This document shows positions 54,354-64,000 of a stretch of DNA of 64,000 nucleotides, in pieces. A program made the position numbers and the translations under genes. Position 1 is the stretch's first letter, and every line of letters starts with the position of its first letter. Source of the stretch: Lineus longissimus. Its lineage: Eukaryota > Nemertea > Pilidiophora > Heteronemertea > Lineidae. The notes under the pieces are model-generated. The model was given only the letters and a program-made list of their open reading frames with translations, was not told the origin of the DNA and did not search any database. Where the stretch lies: contig NC_088310.1 of assembly GCF_910592395.1 (NCBI RefSeq), positions 14,703,501-14,767,500 on the forward strand. Direction: 5' to 3'.

Positions 54354-56262
54354 TAATATGATGATTGGGTAAATTTCAAAACTTATTATTGCCAACATAA
54401 CATGTCAGTGGTCATGGGAATGACCCCTGGCAGATCCAGAAATTTGGTAGGGGGTGGGAGTGGTGGTGCACGTAGCACATCCAGAGGACCAAAGTTGTGA
54501 TCTTGAAACAAGGGGGCCTCTCATTTCACGCCCTAAATTCACCACCGATGACCCTGACAGTTTCATTGCCTATTGGTTGCAGTTTTTCTTTGAAGTAATA
54601 CCCCTTCTGTATGTGCTCTGTAATGGTCTTCTTTAATCTATTATCTTATAACATTCTGATGTTTTTATGTTATACTTACAGATTCAAAAGCTGATTTGTT
54701 GACGTGTCAGTCCAGATGACCTAACCACTTGGGCTCCAGCCAATTACAGATAAATTTGAGAAGTATTCAGCCAATCCTAGCTATTTTCAGCAGTGATGTC
54801 ACAGTAGTATGGAAATGAACTCTCCTTCTCCGATTTGCTCAAAACTCATATGAAAACTAGATGCCATGAAGTGATATTTTGAATTGCTGCTATCTTCAAA
54901 ACAGAATATCATTAACTCCTTCAGATAAACATTGTTCTAATGTCAATTCCAGACTGCAGACAAGAAGCTCCTATAGCATGGGGAGTTGTAGGCCTCTTTG
55001 ACTCAGCTAACTTCTAGCAGTTGGGGCCAATATGAAAAAACCTGTTTGTTCATTTGCCACACTTTATCCTGATTGCTAAGATCACATAAAAACATTTTTT
55101 TAAATTCACACAAAAACTTGATTACGGAATCACATAAAAGCATGATTATTCATGTAGTACAATCACGGTTTAGATTGAATGAACTAACTCACAGCAAAGT
55201 CTGATTGTATTAAAATCACAACAAAACAGGATGGTATCGCATAAGGTTACCGATTTTTCGGGCTGATCTACAAACAGCAATAGGCCGAAACATTGGATCG
55301 AAATTCTGACGTCCATCTGGCAAGATGGTAGTTAGAACTCTCCATATTCAAGAAATATCTAAAAATCGGTCAATATTTGATACCGTTTCTCATCCCCGCC
55401 ACATGTACAGTGTGTTTTGATTACTGACCTTGCATGATCCTGACCTGTGCAAAAATCTGTCAAGACTCGCCGCTTCCTTGTCGCTGCTTGGCAACAGGGC
55501 GGAGTTTTGGCAGTATCGCGCTGCTGATTCGATATTTGTAGCAGCACGTCACGTACTAATTACTCCATGTGGGGTGAAGCCTCATGGCGTTGTTTACATT
55601 GATTATTTTACATTATTGAGTCAAAACCGGCGTAATTGGCGTTGTCATGACGCTAACCTTCAGCTCTGGCATGGGTCGGTGATTCAGGAATCTATTTCCT
55701 TTTTGGAATACTGTTGGGGTATTATAAATTAATTATGCAGATAAATCACGTGGCTACCTCCCAACATTTGGTTTTTGTACAAGGATGAGATACTCTTCAC
55801 AAATTATTTTTGAGGAGCGGAGCGCTCCTCAACAATAATTTGGCATTAAACACATGTTTGAGAGTTGATTTTAACTTTATATTTTTTATTTGACATAAGA
55901 TGATGAATCAATCATACAGGGCGCGTAAGCTACACACGTGGGGAAATTTTTTCCTTATTTGGTCAATCCAATCCATATTCCAAGAAAGATTTTTTCTTGT
56001 CGCACTTCTGATTTCAAAATGGTGCCGAATTTTGTTGTGGGGAAGATCTAATCTCGTCACCAACCATCTCACACACTCATCACCAGGTAGCTCCTCGCAG
56101 TCGAATATTTGATTGCCGTTAGTTGCCTTTAATTATTAAATTATTTCGTTAATTTTAATTTTTGAACCACCCCGATAAAAAATGCCAACATAACTAGAAA
56201 AATTATTTGTATTTGTATTGAGGAAATGTTCAAAATCATGAAATCAATTACCAAAAAACAAG
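54354..56262. other. Anonymous DNA
   Basis: No gene or element recognised. A GAGGAGCGGAGCGCTCCTC palindrome lies at about 55,812-55,830. Confidence 0.4.
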
Positions 56263-58385
56263 GCCTGGTATAATGACGAGGTCCATGCCGCTCGTAGAGT
56301 TTGGCGCAAGTTTGAGCGCATGTTTAGGAAATCTGGCTTGGAGGTTCATCGACAAATGTTTATAAACCAGAGCAAGGCTGTAGTTTCATTGATCGACAAG
56401 ACTAAAGCAACATTCCTTCGACAAAAACTGGCAACTTGCACAACGAAAGACATGTTTCGCCAAGTAAATGGCCTTCTGTCAGGCGACCATGGGGTAAAAC
56501 TCCCTGATGTTGATAACGAACTTGTCCAAGCAAACAAATTCGCCATCTTTTTCGATGAAAAAAATCGAAAATATTCGCAAAGACTTTGGTGATGCTAGCT
56601 TGTGCCAGCCATCGGCTAGACCAGGCAATCATTGCCTTTCGACGTTTCGAGCTGTCACTTCTACCGAACTGGAAAAGATCATAAGGGGCTGTCCAAACAA
56701 GTCCTGCGGGCTGGATCCTTTGCCTACATGGTTACTGCGAGACAACAACACCCTCGAGGCTCTACTGCCCCTGTTAGTTCGCTGAGTAAACGAGTCGATT
56801 CTGTCTGGTAACATGCCCGACTGCCTGAAAAGTGCTCTTGTTACCCCAATCTTGAAGAGGCCGAATCTTGACTGTAACATACTGAAAAATTTCCGGCCTA
56901 CCTCAAATCTGCCCTTTATATCCAAAGTCATGGAAAAGGTTGTTGCTCGGCAGCTCGTTTCATTCATGAACATGCACAAGCTTAACGACCCATTGCAGTC
57001 CGCCTATTAGGCTGGACATAAGAGCGCGGTTCCTGTGCTATGTCCAGCCTTAAAAGACTGATATCAACACTGCACTTGACAGTGGTAGGGGTGTGATCCT
57101 AATATTGCTTGATATGAAAGCAGCCTTTGACATCATAAGCCATGAGATCCTACTCTCACAACTAGAGCACAGGCTTGGTGTCAAAGGCAAAGCTCTCAGC
57201 TGGTTTAGGTCGTACCTTACAAACAGGGCCCAAACAGTCAGTGTGCGAGGTGCCAAGTCATCACCGGTAAAGGTAGTTTCCGGAGTCCCCCAGGGATCAG
57301 TTCTCGGACCTTTGCTTTTCTCAATATACATCAAGTCACTTTGTGACATCGTAGACAGTCACGGTATGCTCAGACACGGTTTTGCAGATGATGCACAACT
57401 GTATGACTTCTTTGAACTTACTAAACAAGGGCTAAATGCAGCCATTTGTAAGGCGGAGAGTTATATTACGGAAGTTCGCCAGTGGCTGAAACCAAACCAT
57501 CTCAAAGGAAACGATGAGAAAACGGAGTTTCTGATTATCGCACCGAAGCGACAAATGTCCAAGTTGAGGCCTCTCCCATCCATTAGAATTGGATCGTCTG
57601 CCATTGAGCCCTCTGCACATGTGCGGAACCTTGGTGCCATTTTTGATGAGCACATGTCAATGTCAAAGCACGTGTTGCAAAGTGTGTACTGTCAAATATA
57701 CAGACCATCAAAGTTGCGTCGTTGCATGGACGAAACCACGTGTGCAAGAGTTCTCAATGCGCTAGTAACATCACGTCTAGATTTCCAAGGGACCCTGCTA
57801 CTTGGTCTACCGAATGTCCAAACAGTAGACTTCAGAAGGCACAAAACGCAGCAGCAAGACTTCTAAAGCAATGTCGAAAACGTGAACATATCACGCCTAT
57901 TTTAGAAAATCTGCACTAGCTGCCTGTAAGGTCACGCATTGAGTACCGTGTTCTCCTGGTGATTCACAAAGCGCTTCACCGGGAGGACAGCCCTATGTAC
58001 TTGAGGGAGCTCCTCAGCTTGCAGACACCGGGACGCCGTCTGCGGTCCTCTAATGATCCTTGGGTCCTCTCGCTATCCCGCTCGAGAGGGACCTATGGCG
58101 ACCGCAGTCTGGGTGTCTTGGCTGCAAGACTGTGGAACTCCCTCCCCACCAGCATGCGTGAACTCACGGGCACTCAATCCTTCAAAAAACAACTAAAAAA
58201 CTCACCTTTTTACCAATCACTTTTGCTAATTTTAATCCAGTTTTTAATTTATGTATTGATATTATTGTCATTATGTATCATATCATTGTTTTTAACTAAG
58301 TGTAACCATGTACAGTGCTTAGAAAATATTTTACCATTATTGTAGCACTTTGAACTGAATAAATTATTATTGTATATTATTATGT
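56263..58385 (+). mobile_element. 5'-truncated CR1/L2-type LINE with dead reverse transcriptase
   Basis: Starting mid-ORF2 (WYNDEVHAARRVWRKFERMF) the sequence encodes RT blocks: LLDMKAAFDIISHEILL, GVPQGSVLGPLLFSIYI and the active-site FADDAQLY, then the thumb (LQKAQNAAARLLKQC) and C-terminal LGVLAARLWNSLP. Frame breaks near 56,590 and 57,008-57,010 (stop) and 57,860 make it inactive. The 3' end is an ATT-rich simple repeat (about 58,355-58,385). The endonuclease is absent, as is usual after truncated reverse transcription. Confidence 0.88.
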
Positions 58386-59532
58386 TTATTTTCGAGGTCA
58401 AGTGAAATAAACAAAACTCAATCAATCATAAAACGTTCAAAAACAGGCGATTTCAAAAGAACACAAACCTTAATGACTAGGAATTTAATTTTGTCTTGTT
58501 TCTAAGCCTGAACAATCAACAAGTTTTTAACGATTTACCTGGTTCTATTTAGCAGCGTTTCACAAACAAAATCATAATCATAATCCAAACACAGATTGCA
58601 CGAGGAAATTGGCTGGAGTTCCATGAATGACCGAATTTCTGCACCCTAGCGGACAACAAACAAACTACTTTCAACCGTCTGCTTCAATCGCGTCCCCGAC
58701 GAACGAAGACAACGTTTCCGTCTTTACTACAGTCTAATCTACTTTCTTTCGATAAGTATTTTGTGCAGCGGTAAAGTAAATAAATGGTGAACAATCTGCC
58801 TGGCCGCAAGGCCAAAAAGGGGGAGCAGGGGGTGTCCTCCCGAATTATATATAACAGTGGCTTACAGTACACTCACTAAGGACAATGTATACCAAAACAA
58901 AAATGTGTCGGAAGGAACTAAGGATGGTCCCAACTAGGGGCGTTTGGGGGGGTTTCCCCACCATTGTACATGGTAAAAACATTACGCTATCTAGGGGGGG
59001 TTCAGGGGTGCTCCCGCGACCTAAAGGGGGCCCACTAAATCCTTGACTTTTCATATTAGATTTATGTATTATCTGTTGAATTTTGTAACATGGTGATTTA
59101 AAACAGAACTAGATTTCGGGATTAATTATGATGATGAGCAAGCCTCGTTCTGGTGAAGCAGAGCAAATGGTGATCTCTTCGGGCCTTTCGGCCCACCGAC
59201 ACATCAAATCCCAATCAAAATATCAGGTAAAATCATGATTGCAGAAAATCAGCACAAACACCCCGTATGATCAATATCATAGCACACGTAAGATACCAAA
59301 GCATACGTAGTTGGCAACAACATCAGATAGTAAAAATGGCGGACAATCGGCCAATATCACCGCCCTGGCGCAGATAAGTGAAGAATGGAAGATAGTGAGA
59401 AAGGAGATGGGTTAGTTGACCAACTGATACTTCCAAGATGTGGCTAACATGTCTGGCTAATCATCTCAGGTGTTCGCTAGAAGCTAGAGTGTTAGGTTAC
59501 TTTTATTATGATTTTTGAATGACACCTGGTAA
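58386..59532. other. Anonymous DNA
   Basis: No gene is recognised. Short fold-backs such as TGGCCGCAAGGCCA (58,801-58,814) and CGGGCCTTTCGGCCC (59,179-59,193) are present. Confidence 0.4.
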
Positions 59533-59766
59533 ACAGATCAGCTGATTCTGGATGTAAACAATACAATTGAGTATAAACAGTGCAGATTAAATGATGAAAT
59601 TGTCACCCAGTTATCCCAAACATACACTGAATCTCTGCAAATTAAGTCCAGAATGATCATAGATAGGGTTGAGAATATTTATTCAAGGACATTTGATGAT
59701 ATTAGCAAGTATAAAGACTTTGTGTACATACTAGGGGTTGTGTCAGGGTTGTTTGGGATCATTTAG
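59533..59766 (+). pseudogene. Short plus-strand gene remnant of the virus-like element with C-terminal membrane segment
   Basis: Seventy-seven codons are open from after a TAA (59,530-59,532) to TAG 59,764-59,766. The product has a helical charged part (RMIIDRVENIYSRTFDDISK) and ends with FVYILGVVSGLFGII, a possible membrane anchor. It lacks an upstream ATG. It converges with the P-loop gene and pPolB copy B, mirroring the mixed-strand plan of the left block. Family unknown. Confidence 0.35.
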
Positions 59767-59854
59767 TGGCGATTTGAGCACACAGATTAATAGGAAAAGG
59801 CAAGTAAAACAAAGTAAGACTTTTTCTAAAACAAGCCTAGAAAACATTCATTTT

Positions 59855-60079
59855 CTAGCTTAATTTAGGAAAAAGGCCTTTTCTAGTCTTACCACTTTTT
59901 CCTATTACTAGGGATAAGCTTATGTTACTTAGTAGTGGTATTGACTCAAGAGAGACTCCTTTCATGTTTTCCCAAGCAAAACTTGCATTATAAGCAGAGC
60001 TTGCATTCCAAGCAAAGCTTGCATTCAATAACTCTGACTTCCCAGAGGCAATGCTACCCTCAATAACAATTCTCAACAT
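59855..60079 (-). CDS. Small P-loop protein, possibly a deoxynucleoside kinase remnant
   Basis: The 74-residue frame starts at ATG 60,077-60,079 with MLRIVIEGSIASGKSELL, a Walker A motif (GSIASGKS) in the context typical of deoxynucleoside kinases. The rest shows no further kinase motifs and is partly made of three 18-nt repeats (NASFAW/NASSAY; 59,974-60,020). Family kinases are about 200 residues, so this is a truncated or eroded copy. It lies 53 bp downstream of the pPolB stop on the same strand. Other P-loop families are not excluded. Confidence 0.45.
   Translation of the reverse strand: MLRIVIEGSIASGKSELLNASFAWNASSAYNASFAWENMKGVSLESIPLLSNISLSLVIGKSGKTRKGLFPKLS
59974..60020. repeat. Three 18-nt repeats with single-hairpin cores
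   Basis: AAGC-AAA-ACTT, AAGC-AGA-GCTT and AAGC-AAA-GCTT cores begin at 59,974, 59,992 and 60,010. The last two are perfect 4-bp hairpins like stem 1 of the compensated unit at 60,312. They may be a related half-unit. Confidence 0.6.
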
Positions 60080-60311
60080 TTATCGACACTAAATAGTAAT
60101 TAAAAACTATTTACTATTAAACATTAAAACATTAAACAAAGTTAGGATCACTGTAATCAATGCATTTTTCAAAATTCATCCCAAAAGGCATCGTGGAGAC
60201 TCCATCTTCTAAGATTAATCTCTTGTCATCAAAAGGACACAGGCTTTTCTTTTCAACCTCCTCAAATAGATCTGATGCTTTTCTGATCTCTGATATCACA
60301 TTTTGTGATTA

Positions 60312-60336
60312 AAGCTATGCTTTTGTGACAAAGTCA
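60312..60336 (-). repeat. Double-hairpin unit, doubly compensated variant
   Basis: On the plus strand stem 1 is AAGC/GCTT with loop TAT, linker TTG, stem 2 is TGAC/GTCA with loop AAA. Both stems have changed while remaining fully paired. It lies in the C-terminal part of pPolB copy B, where the loop variant creates a TAG in the reading frame. Confidence 0.85.
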
Positions 60337-61623
60337 GATTCAGAGTTCGTCTTGACAACACGGTTGGGTCACTTGACTTACTGTTTTCAGACAATCAATG
60401 TAGTCATTGAATGAGATATTTCTCTGAACCACATTCTTGGTAATTCCCTTTAGTTTCTTTGCCTCTGAATCTTTTTTCCTGTTAGTATACATCTTAATTC
60501 TCAAGGCAATGAATTCTATCATCTCTTCTCCTCCTAACTCATCCTTAAAGTAACCTGGTACTTTCTTTTTGCTAGTGTCGTAGAGTGGATGGGATTTTGT
60601 TACTAAAATCGAAATGATCCTTAAGATTTGTCAGGTCCTTCGTCAAATTGTCAGTCTTTAACTTTAAGACAAAACTGTCAGTGTCAAGATACAACGATGT
60701 AAATCGGTTTGTCGAATCTCATGGATGTTTTCCTCATGCCAACAGCTGCGTTCTGTTCGTTGAATATGCAAATTGAGAAAAACCTAGGATTGGCCATGAA
60801 GCTCCTGGCTCTTTCCCAGTCTGTGACCTATTCAGCTTTCATCCCGTTCCTTACGTTCTCACAAGTTTTTCCATAAAACAAGTTGTTCATCAGTTTAAAA
60901 TAATCTTTCTCGTAATCAGTAGTAGAATCCATCCTCCTTTTAGTGTTAAAATCAATGTAGGACGCCAACCACTTTGACTGCTTTAAACTTATCACAGAAT
61001 GAATCTTCTTCAGTACAATTCCGTGCTTGAGGTAAAACTGTAGCATCCTGTAATGTACCATGAAGTTAGTTTTATTCTTTTGTTTCAGTATCAACTTTTC
61101 AACATTTGACTTTTCCCCTCTCTGTCATCACCAAGTAACTCTCTTTGGTAAGAACTTAATTCATCGATTAAGAGAGATTCAGGACAGAATGGAAAGTTCT
61201 TTGATTTGAACTTGTTTTTGGGGTAAGCCAAGTCTACCTCGAACAAGAAGCCTACTTCTTTGTGCTTAGGAATTCCTTGTATCCAGCTTGACATCGTCCC
61301 GAAAGCTTCTGGGTCTTTGGGTTCAATCATCTCAAAACTACAGTATGGTTGAGGTTCCATCATTGCCCAACCGTAAAAGTTATTTGCATCGATATAGAGT
61401 AGCTTGTGGTGATCAGCGGCCTTAATGTGCCTTATTCCCATCACTACTGAAATAACTCCTCCTATCGCCTTTTCAAAAGTAAGTAAGGGTGCGCATGTGC
61501 TTGGAGAGTCAAGTAGGCCTGACATGTGTGATATTTGCGTAATTAATCAACGTAATTACCCGATGGCATTGTGTTTTTGTATCCTAATTAAGCCGCGGCA
61601 TTTGTTTACTCATCATTTCAACT

Positions 61624-62080
61624 AATCACATAGGCCTATTGTATCAACGGACACTCATAACTCCACGCGGTTTTGTCAGTGTTGCAGCAAACATGCGTGA
61701 GTGGAGAAATTAGAAAAAATTAATTATTAATCAAAGGTGGCTGATGAACAGAATATATGGTGTTTTTTCACACATTATGACATGTCGTGGAGATTTTGCA
61801 ATAAAAGGGCCACCTTTTACTAGAGAGATTATTCACTCTCTGAGTTCCAACGTAGCTCACGTCATTCAAGGCAATATCACGAGCAAAGACCGATCAGCCA
61901 ACAGGTTCAAAGTTTCTACGCTAGATGTCGCCACAGAGAAAACAAAGACCTGCAAGGCGGGAACTTCAAATCCACCTATCAGACAATTTGGCATAACCTC
62001 TCTCTATTAAGGACACCTCTCTATTAAGGACACCTGGGCCCAGTCCCATGGGTGTCAGCAATAGAGAGGTTGTACTGTAT
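61624..62080 (+). repeat. R4 repeat, copy 2, inserted in pPolB copy B
   Basis: It is about 85-90% like the copy at 20,637-21,052 and ends in the same ATAGAGAGGTTGTACTGTA. Another 120 bp of unrelated DNA (about 61,500-61,623) lies on its left. About 55 polymerase residues at the insertion site are missing. Confidence 0.8.
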
Positions 62081-62675
62081 AATGAACGCTCCATGATCCT
62101 TGATCTTAAAATGATCCCATATCTTTTTGGCCTCTTCGTAAGCTGAATCATGTGCCATTTCACTCTTTCATTCATCAAAGAACAAAGACTTCTCCAATTA
62201 AGTAACTTGTCAACTTTCATGTGATGTGTAAAAGGAATAAAGAACTGATCCGTTCTTTCTCAATAGTCTGAAGTCATCACTATCAGGGAACATATGTCTA
62301 GTTATTTTGAACTCATCGTCTACCACTCATTTGGTTATGTGATCTAAACCAGAATGAAGGAATCTGTAAGTGTCTAAAAACCTAAGACACCCGAACCGAA
62401 ATGAAATGTATTCCTCTGCTGTTTTAGCAAATATTTTAAGTTTCTTTCATCAGAAAGTTTATCATTAATTCTCTAATGAATAGGTGAGAATCGCATCTAC
62501 TAAGATTGTGAAAGAACACTTGAACAAACATGGCTTTCTTTTCATTCAAGTTCCAAGAGTTGTGAACAGCTCCTCGGAAACTCCCATTGTAGCGATCATG
62601 ATCCTTGACCTTGTCGTAACCTAGCAATTGGTAACAGTGGTAACAGTGCGTTTCTTTGTGATATCTCTGCCAATC

Positions 62676-62700
62676 GGACTTTGTCCCAAGGGCAGAGCTC
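62676..62700 (-). repeat. Double-hairpin unit in pPolB copy B
   Basis: Plus strand GGAC-TTT-GTCC, linker CAA, then GGGC-AGA-GCTC (one G-T type pair). It sits directly before the CYHC zinc block in the frame as SSALGTKSD. Confidence 0.85.
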
Positions 62701-63133
62701 GAATTTGCCTCTGTCATCATTAAAGGAATGTTGCAGTTAAGTAGATCAGATAGTAATTCTTCCATTTAACCAGTCACAGAAAACGTCTACAGCATCAGAA
62801 CCCCTGTTACTTGTGTATTCACTATTTTAGAGTAACGGGTAGTCAAAGCGAACATAAACTCCAACTGCTGAAGCAATCTGTTTGAATAGCTTTTCAGTCA
62901 CAGGGGTTACAGTGGTTACTTGGGGTACAGGGTTAACATGTTCATTAACAACAGGAATACTTATGGATTCAAAATCAGCATAGATCACTTTCAGCTGATA
63001 CATTCCGTAACTTAAAAAGATTAATCTTAAGACTGTTGTCATGCTCGATCTTGGGGATATCCTTTTGAATACATACAGGAAAGGAGTTTATTTTAATACT
63101 ACCTTTATCTACACTAGCTAGAGTATCAGTTGT

Positions 63134-63157
63134 GACTTTGTCGGGTGCGACTTTGTC
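63134..63157 (-). repeat. Second-hairpin-only remnants in pPolB copy B
   Basis: TGAC-TTT-GTCG and CGAC-TTT-GTCA occur 15 nt apart, encoding VAPDKVAPDKV. They occupy the place where copy A has two full units, so they are either half-units or decayed units. Confidence 0.5.
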
Positions 63158-63466
63158 AGGTGCGACTGATGTATCTTTGTTATATTCAGCAGCCAATAGA
63201 CTCCATAGAAAAAATTAATTATCATTTGATTGAACATAAATGACAGCTTTTGTTTTGAATGGTAGTTGAGTGTAATGACCACCTTTACACTTTTTGTATG
63301 AAAAGATCGTAAGATCACAAGTCTTTATCACATTTAAAGACAAACCACTTCCTTTAAAATATCTTTCTTCAATCTGGGCCTTAATGTAATTTAACTGATT
63401 GGTTATGGCATAAATTGCCTGATTCCTTGAAATTATGATTTCCATTGAGACTGAATGGGATGTGTC

Positions 63467-63491
63467 GAGCTATGCTCTCTGGACGTAGTCC
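63467..63491 (+). repeat. Double-hairpin unit upstream of pPolB copy B
   Basis: GAGC-TAT-GCTC, linker TCT, GGAC-GTA-GTCC. It lies 22 bp upstream of the copy B start codon. Confidence 0.9.
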
Positions 63492-64000
63492 GGGTGACAC
63501 TGAATATTAATGTTCAATAAACCTACACTCATTGCATTTGCTATAAACATTCGAGGTGTTGGTTTGTTCCTGCTCGGCTCGGTGCATCCATAACCCTATT
63601 GTGAAGAGCGTTAACACAGTATTTACACTTACCATATGAATTTTTTTTATTGCGTACCGTGCGGCGCCTACTGATATGGCATTCATTTACTACCTAAATT
63701 TGAAGAAAATCTCAAAGCAGTCTCCACTTCGAGGGTTTTTGTAATATTGATAGAAGGACAGACACAAAGACCTACAGACAGACGCCATAAAGGAATGAAA
63801 ATACCCCTCGGCCATGCTGGTGGCTGAGGAGTAAAAACTACACTAAGATGATATTGTAACATATGTATTAGGTTCACTCGTAGCAGCCAATAAGAACATC
63901 CTGTGCCATCTCATGCCAGGCTCTGTTATGTAATGCTACCAGGTGAATCAAGGGGTACTTTCTGCAGAGAGGGAGATTAGCCTTGGCTCTGGTAGAGTAT
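63492..64000. other. Anonymous DNA at the right edge
   Basis: No gene or repeat recognised; the zinc-finger gene that precedes pPolB in copy A is absent here. Confidence 0.4.

Larger units (their letters stand above)
60132..63445 (-). pseudogene. Protein-primed family B DNA polymerase (copy B), decayed
   Basis: Fragments in the right order run from ATG 63,443-63,445 to TAA 60,132-60,134: N-terminal domain (63,445-62,975, similar to copy A), exonuclease motif VIYADFESISI (about 62,975), a zinc-type CYHCYQLLGYDKVKDH block (62,600), FHNLSRCDSHLF, a KKIWDHFKIKDHGAF segment (62,090), then after an insertion YIDANNFYGWAM (61,380), LMNNLFYGKTCENVRNG (60,850), DTDSFVLK (motif C, about 60,670) and C-terminal NVVQRNISFNDY and LILEDGVSTMPFG. 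Stops, frameshifts, small deletions and an inserted R4 element inactivate it. Several hairpin units lie within or beside it. Confidence 0.88.

Overview
The window looks like nuclear DNA from a marine invertebrate animal. Three well-formed exons of a UBR1/UBR2-type N-recognin (33.0-40.3 kb, minus strand, correct splice sites) mark the host gene. The introns and flanks are packed with animal transposons (DIRS, BEL/Pao, CR1/L2-like LINE, PIF/Harbinger, 9-bp-duplication TIR elements, a tRNA-derived SINE). I cannot name the species.

Layout. 1-8.07 kb: part of a virus-like element with a protein-primed family B DNA polymerase (pPolB; N-terminal part at 1-731, running off the left edge) and eight neighbouring genes, nearly all on the minus strand. 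8.1-24.3 kb: dispersed and tandem repeats (repeat families called R1/R2, R3 and R4 here; a hAT-like element, two TIR elements with 9-bp target duplications, 113-bp and 156-bp tandem arrays). 24.3-30.2 kb: a GC-rich decayed DIRS-like retrotransposon, minus strand. 30.2-40.4 kb: UBR exons and intron DNA with repeats. 40,426-50,360: a complete but dead BEL/Pao-like LTR retrotransposon with a matched 5-bp target duplication, itself carrying a Harbinger element in one LTR and an R3 block in gag. 50.4-56.3 kb: repeats and anonymous DNA. 56.3-58.4 kb: 5'-truncated LINE. 59.5-63.5 kb: a second, decayed copy of the pPolB region (polymerase pseudogene plus a small P-loop protein).

The most unusual signal is a 25-nt double-hairpin mini-repeat found only in the two virus-like segments. 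Each unit has a 4-bp stem with triloop (typically GAGC/GCTC), a 3-nt linker (TCA or TCT) and a second 4-bp stem with triloop (typically GGAC/GTCC). More than 20 full or partial units occur in both orientations, most inside open reading frames and usually in frame. Both stems show paired compensatory changes (GAAC/GTTC, AAGC/GCTT; TGAC/GTCA), units form 30-nt tandem arrays and inverted dimers with a constant 5-nt spacer, and the two polymerase copies differ in which positions carry units. This resembles in principle, but not in sequence, mitochondrial double-hairpin elements and Rickettsia palindromic elements. I know of no described nuclear or viral equivalent.

The virus-like genes probably encode replication proteins (pPolB, zinc-finger protein, P-loop kinase-like protein) and candidate structural or membrane proteins (463-, 389-, 347-, 283-, 246- and 178-residue products, three with a likely membrane segment). 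I see no integrase, packaging ATPase or protease in the part present. All ranges come from reading the sequence by eye and no database search was run.
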